This document shows, in pieces, positions 19,603 through 26,887 of a DNA stretch of 64,000 bases. Where the stretch lies: assembly GCF_900105325.1 (NCBI RefSeq), contig NZ_FNSU01000003.1, positions 3,609,501-3,673,500 of the forward strand. The letters run 5' to 3'. Each line of letters begins with the position of its first letter. Position 1 is the stretch's first letter. The stretch comes from Pseudomonas marginalis. Its GTDB lineage: Bacteria; Pseudomonadota; Gammaproteobacteria; Pseudomonadales; Pseudomonadaceae. Under the pieces are notes generated by a model. It did not search any database. It saw only the letters and a list, made by a program, of their open reading frames with translations, and had not been told where the DNA came from. Position numbers and translations under genes: made by a program.

Positions 19603-20061
19603 ATGCGGATTACTCAAGCGACCCTGGAACACCTGGACCTGTTGACCCCGTTGTTCGTCAAGTACCGCGAGTTCTACGGGGCCCTGCCCTTTCCGGATTC
19701 GTCACGGGCCTTCCTGGAAAAGCGCCTGCGCCGCAAGGAGTCGGTGATCTACCTGGCCCTAGCCGATGACGACGACAAACGCGTGCTCGGGTTTTGCCAG
19801 CTTTACCCGAGCTTTTCCTCGCTGTCGCTTAAACGCGTGTGGATCCTCAACGACATCTATGTGGCCGAAGACGCGCGCCGGCAACTGGTGGCGGATAACC
19901 TGATGCGCACGGCGAAGAAAATGGCCAAGGAAACCCACGCAGTGCGGCTGCGGGTATCGACCAGCAGTGATAACCAGGTGGCGCAGAAGACGTACGAGTC
20001 CATCGGGTTTCGTGAAGACACCGAGTTCAAGAACTACACCTTGCCGATCAGCGAAGACTGA
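19603..20061 (+). CDS. GNAT-family N-acetyltransferase
   Basis: This 152-residue GNAT acetyltransferase has the motif A region VWILNDIYVAEDARRQLVADNLM, cited here in part as LNDIYVAEDARRQLVADNL, where the acetyl-CoA pyrophosphate loop has QLVADN in place of the usual Q/R-x-x-G-x-G/A. The C-terminal QKTYESIGFREDTEF fits motif B. The substrate is unknown. It stands 92 bp after eutC, and a GNAT gene follows eutBC in P. aeruginosa as well, so a link to amine metabolism is possible but unproven. The ATG at 19603 is chosen by domain alignment. Confidence 0.85.
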   Translation: MRITQATLEHLDLLTPLFVKYREFYGALPFPDSSRAFLEKRLRRKESVIYLALADDDDKRVLGFCQLYPSFSSLSLKRVWILNDIYVAEDARRQLVADNLMRTAKKMAKETHAVRLRVSTSSDNQVAQKTYESIGFREDTEFKNYTLPISED

Positions 20062-20361
20062 CGCCCTGACACCATGGACACCTTGTGGGAGGGGGCTACC
20101 CCGATGGCGGCTGTTCAGTCAGACTATTTATAACTGACCGAATGCTTTCGCGAGCAAACTCGCTCCCACAGTGCCTTTCTGGCGATCTGTGGACCGTCCC
20201 CCCGCGACATCCCCCGCTACAAAACCAACACGCTTTTCACCTCTCAATCCGTATAATGCGGACCTTTCAGGGTTGTAAGAAACACTACATACACGTGTAG
20301 CCTTATTACCCGAGCTTCCGCACAGGCCTGCCGAGTCGGGCCGTTCACACAGGTGCCATCC
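20062..20361. other. Intergenic region with a large REP hairpin
   Basis: TGTGGGAG at 20084-20091 pairs with CTCCCACA at 20163-20170, with GAGCAAACTCGC near the right arm. The 71-nt interior holds an AT-rich stretch around 20126-20135 that is unlike ordinary REP loops. The remaining 190 bp up to dedA must hold its promoter; no strong boxes or genes were found. Confidence 0.6.
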
Positions 20362-21018
20362 ATGGATTTCAACCCGCTCGACCTTATCCTGCATCTCGAC
20401 GTGTACCTCGACATGCTGGTAACCAATTATGGTCCGTGGATATACGCCATTCTGTTCCTGGTCATCTTTTGCGAAACCGGCCTGGTGGTCATGCCGTTCC
20501 TACCAGGTGATTCGTTGCTGTTTATCGCCGGCGCCGTGGCAGCAGGCGGTGGCATGGACCCGGTATTGCTGGGCGGGCTGCTGATGCTGGCGGCAATCCT
20601 CGGCGACAGTACCAATTATGTGATCGGGCGAACGGCGGGAGAACGCCTGTTCAGCAACCCGAACTCGAAAATCTTCCGCCGCGACTACCTGCAAAAGACC
20701 CACGATTTCTACGACAGGCACGGCGGCAAAACCGTGACCCTCGCGCGTTTCCTGCCGATCCTGCGCACCTTTGCGCCGTTCGTTGCCGGCATCGCGAAAA
20801 TGCCCTATGCACGCTTCTTCGGTTTCAGCGTGCTGGGCACCATTCTCTGGGTCGGCGGCCTGGTGACCCTGGGCTACTTCTTCGGCAACGTGCCATTTAT
20901 CAAGAAAAACCTTTCGCTGCTGGTGGTGTTCATCATCCTGCTGTCGCTGGTGCCGATGATCATTGGCGTGTTCCGCAGCCGCTTTGGTCGCACGTCTTCA
21001 GAAGCCAAATCGCAGTAA
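20362..21018 (+). CDS. DedA-family membrane protein
   Basis: This 218-residue inner-membrane protein is of the DedA/VTT family. It has the motifs FCETGLVVMPFLPGDSLLF near the N-terminus and FYDRHGGKTVTLARFLPILR in the middle, with Arg and Pro residues of the GRFxPxxR signature, then the PYARFFGFSVLG region. DedA proteins support membrane lipid scrambling, proton-motive force and undecaprenyl-phosphate recycling. The ATG at 20362 is preferred to a GTG three codons earlier. The gene is followed after 6 bp by mtfA. Confidence 0.92.
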   Translation: MDFNPLDLILHLDVYLDMLVTNYGPWIYAILFLVIFCETGLVVMPFLPGDSLLFIAGAVAAGGGMDPVLLGGLLMLAAILGDSTNYVIGRTAGERLFSNPNSKIFRRDYLQKTHDFYDRHGGKTVTLARFLPILRTFAPFVAGIAKMPYARFFGFSVLGTILWVGGLVTLGYFFGNVPFIKKNLSLLVVFIILLSLVPMIIGVFRSRFGRTSSEAKSQ

Positions 21019-21024
21019 CCCGGC

Positions 21025-21840
21025 ATGTGGTCCCTCAGCGCCTGGCGGCGCCGACGCCTGCTGGCCAAGCACCCGATTGCCGATGACACCTGGCAGCGGG
21101 TGCGCCACCACCTGACCTTCCTCGACGGCATCAGTGCCGAGCAGGACCAGTGGCTGCGCGAAGCCTGCGTGGTGTTCCTCGCCGAAAAACACCTCACCGC
21201 CCTGCCCGGCGTCGAGCTGCACCAGGAACAACGCCTGCTGCTCGCCGCCCAGGCGCAACTGCCGCTGATGAACCTGGGCGACCTCGACTGGTACCAGGGT
21301 TTCCATGAAATCGTGCTGTACCCCGACGACTTCCTCAGCCCCCAGCGCCATCGCGACAGCAGCGGCATCGAACACGAGTGGGACGGCGAACACAGCGGCG
21401 AAGCCTGGCAGCAAGGCCCGGTGATTCTTGCCTGGCCCGGCGTACTGGCCAGCGGTCAGTGGGAAGGCTACAACCTGGTGATCCACGAACTGGCCCACAA
21501 ACTCGACATGCTCAACGGCGACGCCAATGGCCTGCCGCCACTGCACCACGACATGCGCGTGCAGGAGTGGGCCAGCGTAATGCAGGGCGCTTATGACGAC
21601 CTCAATCGCCAGCTGGACGCCAACCCCGACGCCGAGACGGAGATAGACCCGTACGCGGCGGAAAACCCGGCGGAGTTCTTTGCGGTCACCAGCGAATATT
21701 TTTTCAGCGCCCCGGATTTACTCGTCAATAGTTATCCACAGGTGTACGCCCAACTCAGCCGCTTTTACCGCCAGGATCCCTTGGCCCGCCTGACCCAACT
21801 GCAAGCGCACGACCCGCGTTATCAGCCACAAGGCGAATGA
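21025..21840 (+). CDS. mtfA: Zinc metallopeptidase of the MtfA (M90) family
   Basis: This 271-residue cytoplasmic protein is an MtfA-type M90 peptidase. The zinc-binding motif is VIHELAHKLDMLNG (HExxH), with the later ENPAEFFAVTSEYFF segment giving the third ligand Glu. The N-terminal ADDTWQRVRHHLTFLDGIS is also typical. In E. coli MtfA titrates the glucose repressor Mlc; Pseudomonas lacks the same sugar system, so the substrate here is open. It is 6 bp after the DedA gene, suggesting one transcript. Confidence 0.9.
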   Translation: MWSLSAWRRRRLLAKHPIADDTWQRVRHHLTFLDGISAEQDQWLREACVVFLAEKHLTALPGVELHQEQRLLLAAQAQLPLMNLGDLDWYQGFHEIVLYPDDFLSPQRHRDSSGIEHEWDGEHSGEAWQQGPVILAWPGVLASGQWEGYNLVIHELAHKLDMLNGDANGLPPLHHDMRVQEWASVMQGAYDDLNRQLDANPDAETEIDPYAAENPAEFFAVTSEYFFSAPDLLVNSYPQVYAQLSRFYRQDPLARLTQLQAHDPRYQPQGE

Positions 21841-21948
21841 CCGTACGACGTCTGGCGCATGGCATCGCCGTCAGAATATGCCTATAATCGCCGCCACTTT
21901 TAGGCCAATCCGGCCATGTCATATGGCCAACTACGGGGGCAAAGCCCA

Positions 21949-22476
21949 ATGAGCTACAGCAAGATTCCGGCTGGCAAAGACCTGCCGAACGACATCTACG
22001 TCGCCATCGAGATTCCGGCCAACCACGCGCCGATCAAATACGAAATCGACAAAGACAGCGACTGCCTGTTCGTTGACCGTTTCATGGCCACCCCGATGTT
22101 CTACCCGGCCAACTACGGTTTTATCCCGAACACCCTGGCCGACGACGGTGACCCCCTCGACGTGCTGGTCGTAACCCCTTACCCGGTTACCCCAGGCTCG
22201 GTCATCCGCGCTCGCCCGGTCGGCATCCTGCACATGACCGACGACGGCGGTGGCGATGCCAAAGTGATCGCCGTGCCACACGACAAGCTGTCCCAGCTGT
22301 ACGTGGACGTGAAGGAATACACCGACCTGCCGCCACTGCTGCTGGAACAGATCAAGCACTTCTTCGAGAACTACAAAGACCTCGAAAAAGGCAAATGGGT
22401 GAAGATCGACGGTTGGGGCAACGCAGACGCCGCCCGCGCCGAAATCATGAAGTCGGTCGCTGCCTACAAAGGCTGA
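21949..22476 (+). CDS. ppa: Inorganic pyrophosphatase
   Basis: This 175-residue family I pyrophosphatase hydrolyses PPi from biosynthetic reactions, pulling them forward. The metal-binding signature DGDPLDVLV, the [20 protein letters not shown] core and the C-terminal [16 protein letters not shown] are intact. The ATG at 21949 gives the family start [17 protein letters not shown]; an earlier in-frame ATG gives non-family sequence. A strong terminator follows. It marks the left edge of the accessory region. Confidence 0.97.
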   Translation: MSYSKIPAGKDLPNDIYVAIEIPANHAPIKYEIDKDSDCLFVDRFMATPMFYPANYGFIPNTLADDGDPLDVLVVTPYPVTPGSVIRARPVGILHMTDDGGGDAKVIAVPHDKLSQLYVDVKEYTDLPPLLLEQIKHFFENYKDLEKGKWVKIDGWGNADAARAEIMKSVAAYKG

Positions 22477-22504
22477 TACCGGCTACTCATTGCCTCGGCA
22501 ATTG

Positions 22505-22534
22505 AAAAAGCCCCGATTACTTGGGGCTTTTTTT
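22505..22534 (+). terminator. Rho-independent terminator of ppa
   Basis: AAGCCCC (22508-22514) pairs with GGGGCTT (22523-22529) across an 8-nt loop and is followed by a run of T to 22534. Confidence 0.92.
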
Positions 22535-22568
22535 GTGGGAAAAATTAAACGACAAGTTCAACATCTTA

Positions 22569-22581
22569 TAAACTTAGTTTA
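22569..22581. promoter_or_regulatory. Candidate operator upstream of the CI-like regulator
   Basis: TAAACTTAGTTTA is a perfect 6-1-6 palindrome about 110 bp before the regulator gene, within the AT-rich spacer where its promoter must lie. Autorepression through this site is a guess. Confidence 0.35.
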
Positions 22582-22690
22582 ATCATCTGTGAATTCCGAA
22601 GTAATAAGCCACAACTAAGCAAAAACCTACAGGCCTAACTCAACGCATGGTTTATTTGATGTGTTTTCTCGGCCAGTAAACTCTGCGTTT

Positions 22691-23464
22691 ATGAATACAT
22701 CAGGTGATCGCTTAAAAGCGCTATTACGGGAAGTTCATCTTTCCGCCTCCGACTTCGCCAAGAACCGTGGTGTCACGCCTCAACACGTGAACAACTGGTT
22801 CAAACGCGGTGTACCCATGGGCCGACTCAACGAGATCGCAGAACTGCTGTGCATCTCCAGCCGTTGGCTACGCACCGGCGAAGGCCCCAAACACCCACCG
22901 GCCAACTTCCTGCTGGAAGGCCCCGGCACCAGGAAAGGACTCCCCGCCCGCGAAGAAACTGGCAAATACCTCACAGGCCCCGCCTGCCGCCCGGAAAAAA
23001 TCGACGTGGAAATCCCCCTCCACCCCACCTTCACCTCAACCGAACGCATCCGCGTCTCCCTGCACACCCTCGAAACCCTCAACGTCAACCCCGACCGCGC
23101 GCTGGGCGCCTACATGGTCGACAACAGCATGATCGACATCATCCAACAAGGCGCCACCCTCGCCATCGACAAAGGCCGCACCCAAATCATCGACGGTGAA
23201 ATCTACGCGGTCGAACACGACGGAATGCTCCGCATCAAATACCTCTACAACCGCCCTGGAGGTGGGTTGCGCATGCGCAGCCACAATGCCGGTGAACATC
23301 CGGACGAATACCTGACCCACGAGCAACGGTTTGAGCAGAACTTCCAGATTGTGGGGTGGGTGTTCTGGTGGTCCACGTTGAATAACCGTAGGCCGCCGGT
23401 GCCGCTGGATGAGCATTTATTGGGCTGGGAAGGCTCTAAATCGGATCCGGAGGTGGGCAACTGA
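22691..23464 (+). CDS. CI/LexA-like transcriptional regulator with S24 peptidase fold
   Basis: This 257-residue protein has an N-terminal helix-turn-helix (SASDFAKNRGVTPQHVNNWFKRG, recognition helix PQHVNNWFKRG) and a C-terminal S24 domain. The self-cleavage dyad would be Ser146 in VDNSMID and Lys183 in RIKYL. The linker at 65-105 lacks the Ala-Gly or Cys-Gly pair that RecA-triggered autoproteolysis normally uses. It looks like a prophage-type repressor (compare PrtR), yet no phage genes adjoin it. The ATG at 22691 starts at the HTH; no good ribosome-binding site precedes it, so translation may be weak or leaderless. Confidence 0.8.
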   Translation: MNTSGDRLKALLREVHLSASDFAKNRGVTPQHVNNWFKRGVPMGRLNEIAELLCISSRWLRTGEGPKHPPANFLLEGPGTRKGLPAREETGKYLTGPACRPEKIDVEIPLHPTFTSTERIRVSLHTLETLNVNPDRALGAYMVDNSMIDIIQQGATLAIDKGRTQIIDGEIYAVEHDGMLRIKYLYNRPGGGLRMRSHNAGEHPDEYLTHEQRFEQNFQIVGWVFWWSTLNNRRPPVPLDEHLLGWEGSKSDPEVGN

Positions 23465-23643
23465 AGTGAATGTGGGTATCATGCGCCGCACATTTGGCAG
23501 GGGGTGGCTTTGCGCTATCCACCCTGCTCGGCGATGCGGAGGATTTCCCGCAGATGCCCCTACTATTCAGCCCGACGCAATGTGGGCTGAGCGATTTGAA
23601 GACTGCTGAGGTTTGTCAAAAACAAGCTGAGGCGATCACAGAG

Positions 23644-23667
23644 AAGCCGGCCACAAGCCGGCTTTTT
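23644..23667 (+). terminator. Rho-independent terminator
   Basis: AAGCCGGC (23644-23651) and GCCGGCTT (23657-23664) with loop CACAA and T-tract to 23667. It ends rightward transcription from the CI-like gene. Confidence 0.85.
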
Positions 23668-23687
23668 AATGCCTGATAAGTATCGCG

Positions 23688-23721
23688 ACTCAATTGTCCA
23701 AAAGCTGTTGGACAATTGAGT
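23688..23721. repeat. Perfect 13-bp inverted repeat
   Basis: ACTCAATTGTCCA (23688-23700) and TGGACAATTGAGT (23709-23721) flank an 8-nt loop. It has no U-tract. It lies just after a terminator and 44 bp from the 3' end of the convergent DUF3077-type gene, so it could be a terminator for that gene or a protein-binding site. Confidence 0.65.
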
Positions 23722-23764
23722 AATCAAAAGCGGGTTGCTATACCCTGCCCTTCTCTCAGTCGCC

Positions 23765-24001
23765 TCACGCGGACTGCATACACTCCACAGCCCGATCCGC
23801 CACCATCTTCGCCATCTCCACCAAATGCATCACCGCTCTCTGCGGCGCACCCAATGGCTCACCGAGCACTCGCGACGTAGCCACCGCACACTGCAGCAAC
23901 TCAGCCACACGCACCCAGGCATCCTCAAAGTTCAGCTCTTCATTGACAACAAATGGGTAGATCGCACCCGATGACGGCGAATCCGCAACAACGTTATCCA
24001 T
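23765..24001 (-). CDS. DUF3077-type small protein
   Basis: This 78-residue acidic protein (MDNVVADSPSSGAIYPFVV) looks like the DUF3077 family common in Pseudomonas: a variable N-terminus, then FVVNEELNFEDAWVRVAELL, a conserved helix with LLQC, and the C-terminal AVMHLVEMAKMVADRAV helix. The function is unknown; these proteins are small helical and cytoplasmic. A ribosome-binding site GGAGG lies 6 bp upstream of the ATG but is buried in a hairpin of the leader. Family assignment is from memory of the pattern and is moderate. Confidence 0.7.
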   Translation of the reverse strand: MDNVVADSPSSGAIYPFVVNEELNFEDAWVRVAELLQCAVATSRVLGEPLGAPQRAVMHLVEMAKMVADRAVECMQSA

Positions 24002-24240
24002 AGCAAACCTCCAATCGATAATTTGGAGCTGCCACTAACCGCGACTAAACGAAAGGTGGCAGCTGTACGCAGGTTAGTCGACCGGTCGATTGGAAACCCG
24101 GCGCACCCGGAGGTGCCCTGCGCACAGCCACCATAAGATGCAGGCGAAGGGGGCCTGACTCATGAGTTGCTTATGCGCCAATCGATCCGGGCGACTAAAC
24201 CCGATCGCTGAATGTGCAGCGACGATTCGCAGCCTAGTCG
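24002..24240 (-). promoter_or_regulatory. Structured 5' leader of the DUF3077-type gene
   Basis: On the minus strand the leader ends with a stem CTCCAA/TTGGAG (24028-24023 with 24014-24009) that contains the GGAGG ribosome-binding site. An adjacent perfect 9-bp stem pairs 24064-24056 with 24035-24027 and competes for two bases with the first. Further in, an identical 10-mer (GTTTAGTCGC as read) occurs at 24050-24041 and 24200-24191, CCAATCGAT (plus strand) at 24011-24019 and 24179-24187, and a CACCTCCGGGTGC hairpin near 24114-24102. This looks like a translation-controlling RNA element, though its ligand or partner is unknown. Confidence 0.6.
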
Positions 24241-24498
24241 TGCATTTTCGCTAGCGCAAGCGGCTGGGATTTTCTAGGAAATGTCCCGCAAATGAAAGGG
24301 ATCTAACCTGCTGGCACAACGAATTCGAGAACACTGTGGGGCTGCTGACTCCTATGATTTTTCAGCAGTCCTCCATGATACGGACGGCCATTGCATATCA
24401 AAGTGATGCCACAATAGAATCACTTATCTCATCCTGCCAACTGATGAGCGAGCAGGAATGAAACGACTTCAGCTCATACACAGGTCAAGGAGACCGAT
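24241..24498. other. Promoter-bearing spacer before the ART/DarG operon
   Basis: No gene is supported here. GC drops compared with the backbone. The only clear elements are the promoter at 24391-24420 and the AAGGAGA ribosome-binding site at 24487-24493. Confidence 0.6.
24391..24420 (+). promoter_or_regulatory. Sigma-70-like promoter of the ART/DarG operon
   Basis: TTGCAT (24391-24396) and TAGAAT (24415-24420) are separated by 18 bp. Transcription would start near 24427, giving a 70-nt leader that ends in the ribosome-binding site AAGGAGA before the ATG at 24499. Confidence 0.55.
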
Positions 24499-25071
24499 AT
24501 GCCGGATATCAAGGAATAAAAACTCCTCTATCACCTCACTTCGCTGGAAAACCTGAGCAGTATTTTTCAGAGCGGACTTAAACCGCGAGCGCAGCTCAAG
24601 GCGTTCGAAGATGTGGCTGATGCCGAGATTCTGAAAAAACGACAAGGTCTCGCACTAGAGCAGTACGTACCTTTCCACTGGTTTGCCGCAAACCCGTTCG
24701 ATGGAAGCGTTCAACGCAGAAGGCCTGACGCTCAATTTGTCGTGATTACGGTTCATCGAAACCTGGCAATTAGAAAGCAATGGAAAGTCATTCCCCGCCA
24801 TCCATTGGCTAACGATGCCATTCAGTTGCTCAATTATGCTGAGGGCTTCGAGGCGATCAATTGGGAGCTCATGAATGCCAGGGACTACCATGACCCACAA
24901 TGCAAGAGCATCTGCATGGCTGAATGCCTATCGCCCGATGTAGTTTCTCCTAACGATTTCTTCAAGGTTTTTGTTTCTAATGCAGAAGTAGAAGCCCTCT
25001 GCGAGTCTAAAATGCGCGAGGCAGGCGTTAATGTACAAATCGGAGTGAATCGAGGAATGTTTCTTAGATGA
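24499..25071 (+). pseudogene. DarT-like ADP-ribosyltransferase (DUF4433 type), interrupted at codon 7
   Basis: From ATG 24499, with AAGGAGA six bases upstream, the frame reads MPDIKE then TAA (24517-24519) and continues uninterrupted to 25071 as KLLYHLTSLENLSSIFQSGL and onward. The N-terminal YHLT..NL..I...GL pattern, the FEDVAD segment, QYVPFHWF and a Glu at about residue 142 in MAECLSP are marks of DarT/DUF4433 ADP-ribosyltransferases. The next in-frame start, GTG 24613, would omit the NAD-binding N-terminus. So this copy is probably inactive, unless the stop is read through or is a sequencing error. Its stop overlaps the next gene (ATGA). Confidence 0.75.
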
Positions 25072-25712
25072 TTTATAGCAACCTGAATCCAGAAAAGGCT
25101 CTGATCTGGCGGATCGTTCATCGCGACAATCTGCCCTGGATTCTGGACAACGGCATGCACTGCGCCAGCTCCGAGGTGCAGGCACCGCAGTACGTGAACA
25201 TCGGCAATGCTGACTTAATCGACAAACGCCGCACTCGCTGCGTTCCTATCGCACCTGCAGGCGTGTTGGCCGACTACGTGCCCTTCTACTTCACGCCTTT
25301 CTCTGTGATGATGAAAAACATTCAGTCGGGATGGAGCGTTCAGCAGCGCAGCAATGACGAGATTGTGATTCTGGTCTCCAGCCTGCCACGCGTCGCCGAG
25401 CTTGGCCTACCGTTCGTCTTCACAAACGCACATGCGTACCCGGATTGGACAGACTATTACAGCGATCTGACGAATCTCCACGAGATCGATTGGTCTATCC
25501 TTCAACGGCGTGACTTCAAACGTGACCCCGATGACCCTCGCAAAATGGAGCGTTATCAGGCTGAAGCGCTGATTCACCACCACCTACCGATTACAGGACT
25601 CCTTGGCATCATGTGTTACACCGATGCGATGAAAGAACGCATAGAGCAGGACGTTGCCGCCAGAGGCCTGACGTTGTCTGTGCATGCGCGTCCGGGATGG
25701 TATTTCCAATGA
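25068..25712 (+). CDS. darT: DarT-family DNA ADP-ribosyltransferase toxin
   Basis: This 214-residue toxin attaches ADP-ribose from NAD to bases in single-stranded DNA, blocking replication; in defence systems this stops phage DNA synthesis. Family marks are [20 protein letters not shown] with His18, the basic [24 protein letters not shown] and the likely catalytic Glu166 in [12 protein letters not shown]. All look intact. It overlaps the preceding ART-like gene by 4 bp and the darG start by 4 bp, so all three are translationally coupled. The DarT type (base specificity) is not settled from sequence alone; the family resembles DarT2. Confidence 0.92.
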   Translation: MIYSNLNPEKALIWRIVHRDNLPWILDNGMHCASSEVQAPQYVNIGNADLIDKRRTRCVPIAPAGVLADYVPFYFTPFSVMMKNIQSGWSVQQRSNDEIVILVSSLPRVAELGLPFVFTNAHAYPDWTDYYSDLTNLHEIDWSILQRRDFKRDPDDPRKMERYQAEALIHHHLPITGLLGIMCYTDAMKERIEQDVAARGLTLSVHARPGWYFQ

Positions 25713-26797
25713 TCAGATTCACCCAAGGCAACCTTCTGGAAGCCAACACCGAAGCCCTCGTCAACACGGTGAATACTGTGGGCGTGATGGGCAAGGGCAT
25801 CGCGCTGATGTTCAAAGAGCGCTTTGCAGAAAACTATCGCTTGTACGCGGCAGCCTGTAAGGCTGGCGAGGTAGAGACCGGAAAAGTTCACGTGACTGAG
25901 GTCAACGAATTGGACGGTCCTCGCTGGATCGTCAACTTCCCGACCAAACGTCACTGGCGATCACCATCACAGATGGCATGGATAACGGAGGGTCTACACG
26001 ATCTACGTCGTTTTTTGATCGAAAACCATGTGAAGTCTGTGGCGGTCCCCCCCCTAGGAGCAGGTAACGGCGGCCTGAAATGGCCAGACGTTCGCGAACA
26101 GATCGTTGATGTCTTGAGTGATCTGGATGTTGATGTACTTGTGTTTGAGCCTTCCAATCAGTACCTGAATGTCGCCAAACGGAGCGGCGTGGAGAAGCTC
26201 ACACCAGCCCGCGCACTTATTGCGGAACTGGTTCGGCGATACTGGGTGTTAGGAATGGAATGCAGCCTGCTTGAGATTCAAAAGCTGGCCTGGTTCCTGG
26301 AGCGTGCTATTGAGAAGCGGCCAGACCTCAAGAACCCGCTGGGCCTTAAGTTCGTTGCTCATAAGTACGGGCCGTACGCCAATCGGTTGGAACATCTGCT
26401 TAACAACCTGGACGGTAGTTATCTGCATTGCGATAAGCGCATCGGTGATGCGGAAAACAGTGATGTGATCTGGTTCGACCAAGACCGCAAAGCCTTTCTA
26501 CAAACCTATCTTAAAACAGAAGCCAAGGAATACTCCGAAGCCCTGGAGTGCACTGCCGAATTGATTGACGGCTTTGAGTCACCGTTTGGTATGGAGTTGC
26601 TGGCGACAGTCGATTGGTTGCTGAGCCAGAAAAATATCTCCCCTAGCGTCCCTGCTGTGCGCGAGGCATTGAAGCAATGGGAGGGCGGAGCCGGTGCTGG
26701 AGCTCGCAAGAACAAACTGTTCGACGACCAAGCGCTTGAGATTGCACTCAAACGACTTACGCATAACCACTCAAATGCTCAGATGGCTACCTGCTGA
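25709..26797 (+). CDS. darG: DarG macrodomain antitoxin
   Basis: DarG (362 aa) reverses DarT damage. Residues 1 to about 155 are a TARG1-like macrodomain with [35 protein letters not shown] and the loop [15 protein letters not shown], which removes ADP-ribose from DNA. Residues from about 165 form a second domain ([35 protein letters not shown]) of the type that binds and silences DarT. The ATG at 25709 overlaps the darT stop. The C-terminus ends in a normal stop followed by a terminator, so the antitoxin seems complete. GC content is below that of the backbone. Confidence 0.92.
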   Translation: MIRFTQGNLLEANTEALVNTVNTVGVMGKGIALMFKERFAENYRLYAAACKAGEVETGKVHVTEVNELDGPRWIVNFPTKRHWRSPSQMAWITEGLHDLRRFLIENHVKSVAVPPLGAGNGGLKWPDVREQIVDVLSDLDVDVLVFEPSNQYLNVAKRSGVEKLTPARALIAELVRRYWVLGMECSLLEIQKLAWFLERAIEKRPDLKNPLGLKFVAHKYGPYANRLEHLLNNLDGSYLHCDKRIGDAENSDVIWFDQDRKAFLQTYLKTEAKEYSEALECTAELIDGFESPFGMELLATVDWLLSQKNISPSVPAVREALKQWEGGAGAGARKNKLFDDQALEIALKRLTHNHSNAQMATC

Positions 26798-26804
26798 GAA
26801 TTAG

Positions 26805-26830
26805 AAATTTGCCCGCTGACGCGGGCATTT
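26805..26830. terminator. Terminator between convergent darG and yjfC-like genes
   Basis: TGCCCGC (26810-26816) and GCGGGCA (26821-26827) form a tight stem with loop TGAC, flanked by AAATT on one side and ATTT on the other, so it could work in both directions. Confidence 0.75.
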
Positions 26831-26887
26831 AGCCAATCGGTTGAGGCGTGTCGGGCCAGTACTGACTGAGAAGCCCAGCAGGCTGTT

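Larger units (their letters stand above)
23465..23764. other. Spacer with two hairpins, no supported gene
   Basis: Short open frames here (for example 23470-23676) lack a ribosome-binding site and recognisable sequence and run into a terminator. The supported contents are the terminator at 23644-23667 and the inverted repeat at 23688-23721. Confidence 0.6.

Noticed and set aside
23470..23676. 68-codon frame after the CI-like regulator
   Set aside because: It runs through the terminator at 23644-23667 and has no ribosome-binding site.
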